64,000 nucleotides of DNA from Rhizobium sp. ZPR4 (GTDB lineage: Bacteria; Pseudomonadota; Alphaproteobacteria; Rhizobiales; Rhizobiaceae). The notes under the pieces are model-generated. The model searched no databases. It was not told the DNA's origin and saw only the letters and a list, made by a program, of their open reading frames with translations. The stretch lies in NCBI RefSeq assembly GCF_040215725.1, contig NZ_CP157967.1:124001-188000 (forward strand). Reading direction: 5' to 3'. Both the position numbers and the translations under genes were made by a program. This document shows, in pieces, positions 1 through 8,142 of the stretch (positions are counted from its first letter, which is position 1; every line of letters starts with the position of its first letter).

Positions 1-2
1 CT

Positions 3-2678
3 CAAGAAGACGGTTATGCAATTGGTGTCACTGTCAATTTCGTTACGGGCAACAATCGGGTAAATGAAAACGTCCTGTATTACCGTGCTGTCTGGCATGA
101 CGATGACGGCAAGGGCTTCAATGGAGACGACCTACCGGAACCAACTCTTGTTATCGAGACCAGTCCTAATCGATTCCATCGTTATTGGTTTATCGACCGA
201 AGCAAGGGCGAGATGACGACAGACGAATGGACGGGCATTATGGGAGTCATGGCCTGTGTGCATGGTTCCGACAAGGGACACCCTTGCCAAGCTCTCCGGT
301 TGCCCGGGTCCTATCATCAGAAGGGCGAACGTCATCGTGTCGAGATCGTTGGCGGGACTGAAAATCTGTATTCTGTATCTGAACTGCTGGAAGCCTTCGG
401 GACGATGGCGGATTACGGTCTAGATGAGGTTGATGGTGTTCGAGCAGCGCCGATTCCTGTCGATTGGGAGCAGGACCGCGAGCGGATAGCAAAGGCCCTA
501 AAGTCCTTGTCTTCCGATAGTCGGGATAAATGGTTTGCCTATGGCGGGGCGATACATGACGCCTGTGGTGGTGCCATCGAAGGATTTCGGATTTGGGATG
601 ATTGGTCCCGAACTTCCGAGAAATATGATCCGGCTACCCAGGTTGAATATTGGAACAAGGAATTTCCAAAGCGAGGGAATGCCTCCAACAAAACTGGTCT
701 CGGGACGATTTTCCGGGATGCCATCGAAGCAGGTGCTAACCCGGATAATGTCTTTCTACTCCCCCATGAGGAGCAGCAACCCGAGTACGATTACATCGAT
801 TTCTCGACCGCAAAGCTTGATGATGACGAGTTTCCGAAAGCCGTCATAAACGAGGTACGAAAGACATTTGACGGGTTCGGCCATAAGCCTTCTGAGGCGC
901 ACTATGGCGGATTGGAGGATATTGCCAAGACGTTCCACAGGATGGCTGGCGGGGCTCTCGCGCCCAATTTTTTCCTAAGCGCACTGCCTTGCGGGATGGG
1001 AAAGACGACGGTCGTAACCGAATGTACCAAACAGCTTTTGGATTGGCCGACGTATAAGAACGCTGGCGTCATTTATTTTCTGTCGAGGATTGTGGAAATC
1101 AACACTCTTGTCGAGCGTATGGGACTATCGAAAAATGACTTCGCGGTTCTGGTCTCGGAAGGCCGACAGGGCGACGTCAAAAACCACGGCAACCCCGAGC
1201 CGACGAAAGCCAGAATCCTCTTTACGACACACGAGCAACTGAAGAGGCGGCTTGAAGGGGGACAACAGTTCGAAGAAATCGACAAGCTCTTTTACCGGGG
1301 TCATCCTCGCACGGTTCGTATCTGGGATGAGACGATCACCCCGAGCATGGCGCTCACTTTGGAGAGGCGTAAGGTAGGACGACTGCTGGACGCTTTAGCT
1401 TCTAATGGCTTCGGTTCGCTAGCCGATGAGTTGGAGGAATGGGCTCTCAGCATCAAGGGAAAGAAGACCGGCGATAAAGTTGAAGTCCCCGACGTCAACA
1501 GTGTTGTTACGGACCTTCAGAACTTCCGAGACATGTTCGGTGACGACGACAGAGACATTGCAGAAGCACTCTGGAGATTGTCTGGACATCAGGCACGAGT
1601 CCGAACGGAAAACCTCCCGAAAGAGGCGAACGGAGTGATTACGCTCGACTACGAGGATAATCTCCCTAAGGACCTGACCCCGATGCTAATCCTTGATGCA
1701 AGCGGGGAGCTTCGGAAGACATACGCCTTCTGGGAGAAGTACCGGAAGGACTTGGGCGGCTCGCTAAAATTCCTGCGTTCGCCCCCGAAAACATATCATG
1801 GACTGACGATCCATCATTGGAACAAAGGGGCTGGTAAGGCTGCGAGCAACGATTGGAAGAAAGCACCGGAGATTGCGGCAGGTGTCATCACAGCAATCAA
1901 TACCTGCGTTCCGGTAGGCGAAGAGGTCCTTGTCATCCATCACAAGCCGAAGAAGGTCAAAGGTAGGGCAGGACCGGATATGGAAAATTTGGTCAAGCCG
2001 GATAACGGTTTGAACCCCAATGCTAAGGTCCGTTTCCTTACTTATGGGAACCATACGGCGACAAACGAATTCGCTCACGTCAAACACGTCGTCCTTGCTG
2101 GTATCCTCCAATACAATGAGGCTCAGTACGAGGCGTATGGACGAGGTGCGAAGAAAATCCAAACGGACGATGAATTTTCAGACAATGACCTGCAAAGTGT
2201 TCGTGTCGGAGAGATCGCCCATAATATCTTTCAGGCCGCTTGCCGTGGTCAGGTTAGGAAGGCGGAGAATGGTGATTGTCCAGAAGGGTGCCACCTTTGG
2301 ATCATCTTCCCGAACGACAGAAAGAAAGGCTTCTCTCAGAACCATCTAGCGAGGGTCTTCCCTCGGGCTGAAATCGTCAATTGGGAGCCGTTCGGAAAGC
2401 AGCTTACCGGGAAAGCTAAAGAGGTACTTGAGCATGTACAGGGCGTATTTGCTGGCAACCCGAATGCCGAACTGAAGGTATCGGATGTCAGGGATTGGGT
2501 GGAGATGCAGAAGCCCAACTTTTCAAGGCTGATCAACGGAGAGGATATGAAAACCTCACTCCAAGCCGAAGGCATTGAGCTTGTAGCGGGGAGTGGTAGG
2601 ACTGGGTCGTACTTCCGCAAAGTCTCAGCTAAATCCTTGCCGTGGGAGACCGGAACGCAAGAGGGTGCGGGGCTTTAA
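3..2678 (+). CDS. Primase-helicase of mobile-element type, 5' truncated by the window
   Basis: The frame is open from the first bases, so the start lies upstream; 891 residues are visible. The N-terminal part (TLVIETSPNRFHRYWFID, then CQALRLPGSYHQKG) resembles RepB/AEP-type DNA primases of plasmids and phages. Visible residues about 160-245 resemble the primase C-terminal PriCT-2 domain (KWFAYGGAIHD, FRIWDDWS, ASNKTGLGTIF). A helicase-like ATPase follows, with Walker A PCGMGKTT at about residue 329 and a Walker B-type DE (IWDET) at about residue 442. The protein probably primes and unwinds DNA for replication of the element. It converges on the membrane-protein gene, with two structured repeats in between. 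The domain order is read directly; the replication role is inferred from the family. Confidence 0.8.
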   Translation, partial: QEDGYAIGVTVNFVTGNNRVNENVLYYRAVWHDDDGKGFNGDDLPEPTLVIETSPNRFHRYWFIDRSKGEMTTDEWTGIMGVMACVHGSDKGHPCQALRLPGSYHQKGERHRVEIVGGTENLYSVSELLEAFGTMADYGLDEVDGVRAAPIPVDWEQDRERIAKALKSLSSDSRDKWFAYGGAIHDACGGAIEGFRIWDDWSRTSEKYDPATQVEYWNKEFPKRGNASNKTGLGTIFRDAIEAGANPDNVFLLPHEEQQPEYDYIDFSTAKLDDDEFPKAVINEVRKTFDGFGHKPSEAHYGGLEDIAKTFHRMAGGALAPNFFLSALPCGMGKTTVVTECTKQLLDWPTYKNAGVIYFLSRIVEINTLVERMGLSKNDFAVLVSEGRQGDVKNHGNPEPTKARILFTTHEQLKRRLEGGQQFEEIDKLFYRGHPRTVRIWDETITPSMALTLERRKVGRLLDALASNGFGSLADELEEWALSIKGKKTGDKVEVPDVNSVVTDLQNFRDMFGDDDRDIAEALWRLSGHQARVRTENLPKEANGVITLDYEDNLPKDLTPMLILDASGELRKTYAFWEKYRKDLGGSLKFLRSPPKTYHGLTIHHWNKGAGKAASNDWKKAPEIAAGVITAINTCVPVGEEVLVIHHKPKKVKGRAGPDMENLVKPDNGLNPNAKVRFLTYGNHTATNEFAHVKHVVLAGILQYNEAQYEAYGRGAKKIQTDDEFSDNDLQSVRVGEIAHNIFQAACRGQVRKAENGDCPEGCHLWIIFPNDRKKGFSQNHLARVFPRAEIVNWEPFGKQLTGKAKEVLEHVQGVFAGNPNAELKVSDVRDWVEMQKPNFSRLINGEDMKTSLQAEGIELVAGSGRTGSYFRKVSAKSLPWETGTQEGAGL

Positions 2679-2702
2679 GCTTCTAGTTCGAGGAAAAGAA
2701 AT

Positions 2703-2746
2703 GGGGTCATTTGCTTATAAGAGGGTCTATATAAGGGTTTGACCCC
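2703..2746. repeat. Structured repeat unit 1 (two-stem hairpin)
   Basis: Outer arms GGGGTCA (2703-2709) and TGACCCC (2740-2746) pair perfectly over 7 bp. A 4x4 internal loop (TTTG/GGTT) follows, then an inner stem CTTATA/TATAAG (2714-2719, 2730-2735) and a 10-nt apical loop. The unit has the same architecture as unit 2 at 2762-2807. It lies between convergent genes, just after the primase-helicase stop codon. No T-tract follows, so an intrinsic terminator is not the obvious reading. Candidate roles are a replication origin or recombination site of the element, or a structured RNA in a 3' UTR. Confidence 0.7.
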
Positions 2747-2761
2747 CTTTTGCCTGCTTGT

Positions 2762-2807
2762 GTTATCATTCGCTTATAAGGGTATATCTATATAAGGTTT
2801 TGATAAC
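2762..2807. repeat. Structured repeat unit 2 (two-stem hairpin)
   Basis: Outer arms GTTATCA (2762-2768) and TGATAAC (2801-2807), a 4x4 internal loop (TTCG/GTTT), an inner stem CTTATA/TATAAG (2773-2778, 2791-2796) and a 12-nt loop. Compared with unit 1, three outer base pairs differ and all are compensated, while the inner stem and the flanking TCA/TGA are unchanged. A partial third copy of the right half (ACTATAAGGGTTT) lies at 2848-2860, without a visible partner arm. Confidence 0.7.
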
Positions 2808-2921
2808 GCTACGCACCGGGGATATCATGGGGATGGAGGCCGGGGATACTATAAGGGTTTCCGTTTCGAGAGCTTGAGACAGCCCTTCTTCTTCCCCTCG
2901 TACCGGTGAACGGAGTGAACC

Positions 2922-3767
2922 TTAAGCCCCGCCTGACGTCCTTCGATATCCAAAGACGATGAATAGGGCAGCGCCGGTAATCGCGCCGAGCACTGGTAAG
3001 TAGATATCTGTTGTCACCTCGTTCCATAGCCACCCGCTGAAGCTTCCTAGAAGCCACTTTTTGGGTTCGCTTAGGTAAGCAGCTATGACCGCAATCAATG
3101 CGCCTGCAACAGTCGAGGCAGTAATTCTAATTATATAGACCCTATCGAATTGCATAATCTTGCTGCCCCAAGAGAGTTTGTTCCCGTTTTCTGAGAAAAA
3201 TCCCGTCATTCGCTGACCGATGAGCTTACTTCCAATTTTAACCAGCAGCAGAATAACAATAACATTCTTGCCGATCTCGAAAATGTTATTTATCAGCATA
3301 TCGTTATAAGACGCACCATCAGCTACCACAGCACGAAGCAATCTTTGCGCTTGACGATATGTGCCAAGTGGACCGCCCCTCAGATCAACGACAGCCCTCG
3401 TCAGCTCTTCTTCAAACTGAGGCGTCGGGAGGGAGCCTAAATAAATGACCTGAAGCAAAAGTTGTTTACCGGGCAAAATCGAACCACCATACGCGCCGTT
3501 GACAACAGTATTGCCGCGAACCCATGTGGCACCCGGTACGGCTTCCTTGAGCAAACCAACGCTCCAAGACAGCCATCCTTCCTGTGAGGCCTCTTCATTA
3601 GTCTGTTTGGATAACGCTGTTGCGAATTCCTTTTGGGCCTGCAATTTCGCTATGCCATTTAGGGCTTGTTCCTCCGCGAATGTGACTTGTCCTGCCATCA
3701 AACAAAACAGGATACAGAGGAAGATTGGTTGAAAGCCTCTGACGTTCTTCGGTCCGATTCGTTTCAT
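2922..3767 (-). CDS. Orphan membrane protein, function unknown
   Basis: A protein of 281 residues, starting at the ATG at 3767, where GGCGGA sits about 6 nt upstream; an earlier in-frame ATG at 3800 has no such site. The N terminus (a few basic residues, then a hydrophobic run ending GQVTFAEEQ) looks like a cleavable signal peptide. A polar region of about 130 residues follows, then three hydrophobic segments: one near FEIGKNVIVILLLVKI, one near STVAGALIAVIAAYL and one near the C terminus (VLGAITGAALFIVFGY). I recognise no family. It shares the AT-rich composition of the primase gene and is probably element cargo. Anchoring in the inner membrane with a periplasmic N-terminal domain is inferred. 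Confidence 0.6.
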   Translation of the reverse strand: MKRIGPKNVRGFQPIFLCILFCLMAGQVTFAEEQALNGIAKLQAQKEFATALSKQTNEEASQEGWLSWSVGLLKEAVPGATWVRGNTVVNGAYGGSILPGKQLLLQVIYLGSLPTPQFEEELTRAVVDLRGGPLGTYRQAQRLLRAVVADGASYNDMLINNIFEIGKNVIVILLLVKIGSKLIGQRMTGFFSENGNKLSWGSKIMQFDRVYIIRITASTVAGALIAVIAAYLSEPKKWLLGSFSGWLWNEVTTDIYLPVLGAITGAALFIVFGYRRTSGGA

Positions 3768-4021
3768 GATTTCCGCCCATTGGGTTGTGGCGAAACACAT
3801 GCATATTCAACTTTAAGAGTCGAGGGCTTCTCCCGTGAATATTGGGTATCGTCCAAACGACGGAATTTCTCTGAGAAAATTTCAGGGTGCCATACACTAT
3901 ACACCCTTGGGGACCGAACCCCCTGCTACCCCCCTGAAGGGCTTTTCGACAGGGTGAGGATATTCTCTGTATCAATGTGAGCGAAAGCGAATACCCATCG
4001 AGCACGCGGGCCGTCGTTCAT

Positions 4022-4040
4022 GCCGGTCTAGCTCAGAGAT
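4022..4040 (+). repeat. tRNA-like 5' fragment 1
   Basis: GCCGGTCTAGCTCAG matches the first 15 nt of the adjacent tRNA-Thr at all but two positions. The following bases cannot be folded into a D-arm or an anticodon arm. It lies 61 bp before fragment 2 and in the same orientation, opposite to the intact tRNA. Confidence 0.45.
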
Positions 4041-4082
4041 TCTTCTAATCGTGCCCGCTCATGCCAACGTCATTAGATTTAT

Positions 4083-4107
4083 GCCGCTTTAGCTCAGTTG
4101 GTAGAGC
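4083..4107 (+). repeat. tRNA-Thr 5' half, inverted copy (fragment 2)
   Basis: These 25 nt match the acceptor strand and D-arm of the tRNA-Thr gene at 4254-4230 at 24 positions, but on the opposite strand. Downstream a TTCGAT motif occurs, but I cannot fold a proper anticodon or T-arm, so this is a remnant and not a working tRNA. Together with the intact gene it forms an imperfect inverted repeat about 170 bp across. Confidence 0.6.
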
Positions 4108-4178
4108 CAGCGAGCTTGTCGAGCGCGGGTTAGTGTTCGATATCTAATTGAATATGCACAGGGAATAGCAAAGGGAAG

Positions 4179-4254
4179 TGGTGCCGCTTACGTGACTCGA
4201 ACACGTGACCCCATCATTACGAATGATGTGCTCTACCGACTGAGCTAAAGCGGC
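4179..4254 (-). tRNA. tRNA-Thr (anticodon CGT)
   Basis: A complete 76-nt cloverleaf on the minus strand. The acceptor stem is GCCGCTT/AAGCGGC, the D-arm is GCTC...GAGC, and the anticodon stem CATCA/TGATG holds the loop TTCGTAA (anticodon CGT, reads ACG). The T-arm carries TTCGAGT, the discriminator base is A, and CCA is encoded. Its 3' end forms the boundary with the integrated element, so the gene was left intact by integration. Confidence 0.93.
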
Positions 4255-4392
4255 CTCTCGCGGAGCATTCGGTTCGGCCCCGCGATTTGCATGGCGCTGA
4301 TACAGTCTATGTTATCAGATTTCAAGCGCTCAAATCGCCAATTGGCAAAAAAGCGGGATGCTTGTGAAAAAAGAGCCGCCTTTCAGCGTCGG

Positions 4393-5352
4393 TCAAAGCG
4401 CCAGCCGGGCGCGTGCATGCCTATATTCGGCTTCCAGACGGTCGACGAGGGCGGCAACGGGCTGGATGGATTTGATGGCGCCGATGCCCTGGCCGGAGCC
4501 CCAGATATCCTTCCAGGCCTTTACGCCGGTCGTAGCGGCCTCGAAATCCATCTTCGAGGGATCGGCCTCGGGCAAGTTGTCCGGGTCGAGGCCGGCGGCG
4601 CGGATCGAGGGCTTCAGGTAATTCCCAAGGACGCCGGTGAAATAGTTGGAATAGACGATATCGGCGGCGGTTCCCTCGACGATCGCCTGCTTGTAGGCGT
4701 CGGCCGCGCGCGCTTCTTCGGTCGCGATGAAGGGCGAGCCGATATAGGCAAGATCAGCGCCGGCCGCCTGGGCGGCCAGGACGGCGCCGCCGGTGGCGAT
4801 GGCGCCGGCGAGCAGCAGCGGCCCGTCGAACCATTCGCGGATTTCCTGCACCAGCGCAAAGGGCGACAGCTGGCCGGCATGGCCGCCGGCGCCGGCCGCC
4901 ACGGCAATCAGCCCGTCAGCTCCCTTGCGGATCGCCGAATTGGCATGGCGGTTGTTGATGATGTCATGCAGCACGATGCCGCCATAGGAATGCACGGCGG
5001 CATTTACTTCCGGCACCGCGCCGAGCGAGGAAATGACGATCGGCACCTTGTATTTCACGCAAAGCATCAGGTCGTGTTCCAGACGCTTGTTTGACGTATG
5101 GACGATCTGATTGACCGCAAATGGAGCTGCCAGACGCTCCGGATTTGCGGCATTGTGCGCGGCAAGATCCTCGGTGATCATGGCAAGCCATTCGTCGAGC
5201 TGGCTTTCCGGGCGTGCGTTCAGCGCCGGAAACGAGCCGACGACGCCGGCCTTGCACTGTGCCAGCGTCAACGCGGGATGAGAGATGATGAAGAGAGGCG
5301 AAGCCACGACCGGCAGGCGCAGGCGCTCGGTCAATATGGAGGGGAGGGCCAT
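4393..5352 (-). CDS. Nitronate monooxygenase family flavoprotein
   Basis: About 319 residues with a TIM-barrel flavin-binding pattern of the 2-nitropropane dioxygenase/nitronate monooxygenase family. The N terminus has LRLPVVASPLFIISHPALT. IVISSLGAVPEV, the glycine-rich VAAGAGGHAGQLSPF and LLAGAIATGGAVLAAQAAGAD follow, the last two being the usual FMN-phosphate region. The reaction expected for the family is FMN-dependent oxidation of alkyl nitronates. The start is set at 5352: GGG at 5362-5364 gives a 9-nt spacing there, whereas the ATGs at 5358 and 5361 abut the ribosome-binding site. A 16-bp-arm palindrome overlaps this ribosome-binding region, so the gene is probably under tight control, shared with the beta-oxidation operon at 52.7 kb. 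Confidence 0.88.
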   Translation of the reverse strand: MALPSILTERLRLPVVASPLFIISHPALTLAQCKAGVVGSFPALNARPESQLDEWLAMITEDLAAHNAANPERLAAPFAVNQIVHTSNKRLEHDLMLCVKYKVPIVISSLGAVPEVNAAVHSYGGIVLHDIINNRHANSAIRKGADGLIAVAAGAGGHAGQLSPFALVQEIREWFDGPLLLAGAIATGGAVLAAQAAGADLAYIGSPFIATEEARAADAYKQAIVEGTAADIVYSNYFTGVLGNYLKPSIRAAGLDPDNLPEADPSKMDFEAATTGVKAWKDIWGSGQGIGAIKSIQPVAALVDRLEAEYRHARARLAL

Positions 5353-5359
5353 GAACATC

Positions 5360-5395
5360 ATCCCTTTTGACGTTTACGAAAACGTCAAAAGGGAT
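5360..5395. promoter_or_regulatory. Large palindromic operator at the nitronate monooxygenase start
   Basis: A perfect 16-bp inverted repeat (5360-5375 and 5380-5395) around the 4-nt centre ACGA. Its core, TTGACGTTT-ACGA-AAACGTCAA at 5367-5388, recurs with one base changed at 52696-52717, ahead of a fatty-acid oxidation operon. The rest of the 325-bp gap up to 5677 holds no gene that I can support. Confidence 0.75.
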
Positions 5396-5677
5396 AGCAG
5401 ATGTCCGTCGAGAGGGGAAGATGGCGGAAGACGCAAGCAACCGGCAATAGGCAATAGTGCTTGATGGTCTCGGCCCGATGCCTTCGCCTATCACCTACCG
5501 CCACCCCATTTGCGTCGTCTTTGCCGTTTATCCCCGCCCGAGTGCCCTTAACCCATGCCGGAGGCTTGCGTATTGCAAAACTGGGCGTTACCGAATCCGG
5601 TTAACGGATGATGAAAATATGGCTGCCTTATCGGTAGAGTATGCGCGTATGTTGCGAGTGAGAATAAAGGATCTGAT

Positions 5678-6925
5678 GTGAGCGGATTAGAAACGGCTAT
5701 CAGAAGCGCCTTGGAGCGGTCCGATCGCGCCAATCCGGAAATTCGGGCTCGCATCTATCAGTCGGCACGACAGGCGCTGGAAGCGGGCCTTCGCAAGCAG
5801 GACATTACCGATGTCAACGTGATCGCCGCCCAGCGCCAGCGTCTGGAGGCGACGATCCGCGAGATCGAGGCCGAAGAGCGTGCCCGCCCCGTGCAGGCGA
5901 TGCCGGTTTCGCCGGAGCTGGAAGCTCCACATGTTTCTCCTTCTGCACCCAGGCCCGATGCAACGCAGGCCGCAGCACGGCCGCAGGAGCCTGTCATGAG
6001 CGTGCGCGGAGAAACACGCGATCCGCCAATGTCGGCAGGCCCCGCCGTTCCGGCGGAACCGACGTCGGCCGAGCTGGCGGGACGTGAAGGTGATTTCGGC
6101 GATATGCGCGCCGGCCCAGCCGATCATCTCGGTGCGGACAGTGATGTGCGTCCGACGGCCGATGCGCCGCCGGCGCGGACGATGAATTTCAAGCCGGAGC
6201 GCGCGGCCGTGCGCCGCAAACCCCGCAAGTTCTTCTCACGCCTGCTCGTCTTCTGCATCCTGCTTGCCTTCCTTGGTGTCGGCGCCTGGTGGATCAAGAC
6301 CTCGGGCCTGCTCATGTCTGCCTCCCAGAGGGATACAAGCGTGCCCAACCCGCCGGCACATGTCGATTCGCAGGATTTCAGCGGCAACAGCAACGACGAC
6401 GATACCTCGGATCAGGACGACAACAGTGGTCCGGTCAATCCGGGCCTGGCGACCATCGATCCACAGAACAGCTTCTCGGCGGAATGGCTCGAGATATTGA
6501 AGCCCACCGATGCGCCGAAGGTGACGACCGGCCCGCAGTCGAAGGCTGAAAACGTGTCGGAGAACGAGGGAGCCGCCGTGCGGCTGACCTCGCTCAGCAG
6601 CGGTTCGGACGGCAGCGGTTCGATCGAAGTGCCGGTCAATGTGCTGCAGCAGATGGCGGGCAAGGCCTCGACAGTGGCGCTGACCTTGCAATCCACATCG
6701 GATGCGCCGACGCAGATCACGGTGGAGTGCGATTTTGGCTCGCTCGGGCGCTGCGGGCGTCACCGCTTCACGGTCAGCCGGCAGAAGACGGATGCGCTGT
6801 TCCAGGTCCAGTTCGATCGTTCGATGGCGCCGACCAGCTCGGGCCGTCTGATCATCAACAGCGATGTCGATGGCAAGGCCCGCGGCGTCAACATCTACGC
6901 CATCCGCGTATTGCCCGGGCAATAA
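5678..6925 (+). CDS. Conserved single-pass membrane protein, function unknown
   Basis: 415 residues from a GTG at 5678, with AAAGGA 6 nt upstream. Residues 1-75 are charged and helical (SALERSDRANPEIRARIYQ, then an RQRLEATIREIEAEE coiled-coil-like run). A Pro/Ala-rich disordered stretch runs to about residue 180, and one membrane segment follows (RLLVFCILLAFLGVGAWWI). After that comes an Asp/Ser-rich linker and a C-terminal beta-rich domain of about 150 residues containing a CDFGSLGRCGRHRF segment. The layout suggests a cytoplasmic N terminus and a periplasmic C terminus. I do not recognise a named family. A rhizobial palindrome separates it from ppk2. Confidence 0.75.
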   Translation: MSGLETAIRSALERSDRANPEIRARIYQSARQALEAGLRKQDITDVNVIAAQRQRLEATIREIEAEERARPVQAMPVSPELEAPHVSPSAPRPDATQAAARPQEPVMSVRGETRDPPMSAGPAVPAEPTSAELAGREGDFGDMRAGPADHLGADSDVRPTADAPPARTMNFKPERAAVRRKPRKFFSRLLVFCILLAFLGVGAWWIKTSGLLMSASQRDTSVPNPPAHVDSQDFSGNSNDDDTSDQDDNSGPVNPGLATIDPQNSFSAEWLEILKPTDAPKVTTGPQSKAENVSENEGAAVRLTSLSSGSDGSGSIEVPVNVLQQMAGKASTVALTLQSTSDAPTQITVECDFGSLGRCGRHRFTVSRQKTDALFQVQFDRSMAPTSSGRLIINSDVDGKARGVNIYAIRVLPGQ

Positions 6926-6951
6926 GCCCGGGCCGCGTGCCCTTGGCCGTT

Positions 6952-6998
6952 AGAGCAATTCCAGGAAAAGTGCGCAGCGGTTTTCCGTCCGGAATTGC
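6952..6998 (+). repeat. Rhizobial intergenic palindromic repeat, copy 1
   Basis: A GC-rich imperfect palindrome that begins AGAGCAATTCC and ends GGAATTGC. A second copy lies inverted at 31384-31430 with only a few differences. It resembles the RIME-type intergenic elements of rhizobia and sits between convergent genes. Confidence 0.7.
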
Positions 6999-7014
6999 GT
7001 AAAAGCAAAAGGCT

Positions 7015-7896
7015 TTAACTGAGAATGTCCGAGCCCATGCCAAGGATCTTCTCGTCGATCTTGCCGATGGCCTTCTTGTCCTTGCCGTCATAGTCGAGCG
7101 TCAGCAGAATGTGACGGACAAGGTTCAGGCGCGCGCGCCGCTTGTCGTTGGCGCGGATGACGGTCCAGGGCGCGTGATCGGTATGCGTGTCCTTCAGCAT
7201 GCGATCGCGCTTTTCGCTGTAATCCTTCCATTTCGGCAGGGCGGCGATATCCATCGAGGAAAGCTTCCAGACGGCCCGCGGATCGTGGCGCCGGTCGTGG
7301 AAGCGCTTCAGCTGCATCTCCCGGCCGATATCGAGATAGAATTTGAAGAAGTAGATGCCGTCCTGAACGATGAGTTTTTCCATCTGCGGCGCCTGCTTCA
7401 AAAACTGCTCGTATTGCTTCGGCGTGCAGAAGCCCATGACCGGCTCGACGCCGGCGCGGTTGTACCAGGAGCGATCAAAGAGCACGAATTCGCCCGCCGT
7501 CGGAAATTGCGCGACGTAACGCTGGAAATACCATTGCCCGGCTTCGCGATCCGTTGGCTTGGTCAGTGCCACGACGCGCGCCAGGCGAGGGTTCATATGA
7601 GCAGAGGTCGCGGCAATCGAGCCGCCCTTGCCGGCGGCGTCGCGCCCTTCGAATAGCGCCATCACCCGTTTGCCGGTCGCCTGCAGCCAGAACTGTACCT
7701 TGATGAGCTCGATCTGCAGCGCTTTCAGCTCATCGAGATATTCGTCTTCCTTGAGCTTCTTGTTGTAGGGATAGCCGCCCGAGGTCAGCGCCTCGTCATC
7801 GATCCAGCTCGGCAGGATGGGATCATCGACATCGAATATGCGCTTGACGCCACGAATATCCAGTTCCACCGCGCGGCTTTCTGGTTTGTCTCCCAT
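7015..7896 (-). CDS. ppk2: Polyphosphate kinase 2
   Basis: 293 residues from the ATG at 7896, with GAGGAG about 8 nt upstream; a longer in-frame ATG at 7995 would add a non-conserved 33-residue leader. PPK2 family hallmarks are present: Walker [10 protein letters not shown], the [10 protein letters not shown] segment, lid-region [17 protein letters not shown], and the C-terminal [22 protein letters not shown]2 enzymes transfer phosphate between polyphosphate and nucleoside di- or monophosphates; which direction and nucleotide are used cannot be told here. It is divergent from phoR, so polyphosphate metabolism lies beside the phosphate regulon. Confidence 0.93.
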   Translation of the reverse strand: MGDKPESRAVELDIRGVKRIFDVDDPILPSWIDDEALTSGGYPYNKKLKEDEYLDELKALQIELIKVQFWLQATGKRVMALFEGRDAAGKGGSIAATSAHMNPRLARVVALTKPTDREAGQWYFQRYVAQFPTAGEFVLFDRSWYNRAGVEPVMGFCTPKQYEQFLKQAPQMEKLIVQDGIYFFKFYLDIGREMQLKRFHDRRHDPRAVWKLSSMDIAALPKWKDYSEKRDRMLKDTHTDHAPWTVIRANDKRRARLNLVRHILLTLDYDGKDKKAIGKIDEKILGMGSDILS

Positions 7897-8142
7897 ATGT
7901 CGGCTCCTCGGCTGTTTACGCTGCGTTAACCCTGCCGCTTGGCTGCGGCAAAAAAGCTCCGCGAGGAAACTGGAGCTTTTATCCAATAGTTTCAAGCCCT
8001 TTGCCGTCGCCCTGTTTTGCCGGCTACATTTATTCTTGTCAGTTGCGGGCTTCTGTGGATAGAGCCGAATACTTCTGTCATGAATCGCAGATAAGACGCG
8101 GAATCCAGCATTCCATGATGGTAGGCGAAGGGACGGGCGCAG

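Larger units (their letters stand above)
1..4178. mobile_element. Right end of an integrated element at tRNA-Thr
   Basis: This segment ends exactly at the 3' terminus of the tRNA-Thr gene (4179-4254, minus strand), the usual landing site of tyrosine-integrase elements. It holds a primase-helicase, which is typical of phage satellites and integrative plasmids, plus structured repeats, an orphan membrane protein and tRNA-like fragments. Its base composition is visibly more AT-rich than the backbone that starts at about 4.3 kb. No integrase, excisionase or second attachment copy is in the window, so the left boundary and the class of element (satellite prophage, ICE or integrated plasmid) are unknown. 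That it is an element is inferred from content and position. Confidence 0.65.
3768..4178. other. Intergenic region inside the element, no convincing gene
   Basis: This stretch of 411 bp contains short G/C-run hairpins around 3907-3950 (GGGG...CCCC) and the two tRNA-like fragments listed separately. An open frame of 135 codons on the minus strand (4005-3598) mostly overlaps the membrane-protein gene and shows no coding character. Confidence 0.5.

Noticed and set aside
3598..4005. Open frame of 135 codons on the minus strand
   Set aside because: It overlaps the better-supported membrane-protein gene in another frame, has no ribosome-binding site and no recognisable domain.
5457..5681. 74-codon open frame before the conserved membrane-protein gene
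   Set aside because: The residue content looks random, no family is visible, and it overlaps the ribosome-binding region of the next gene.
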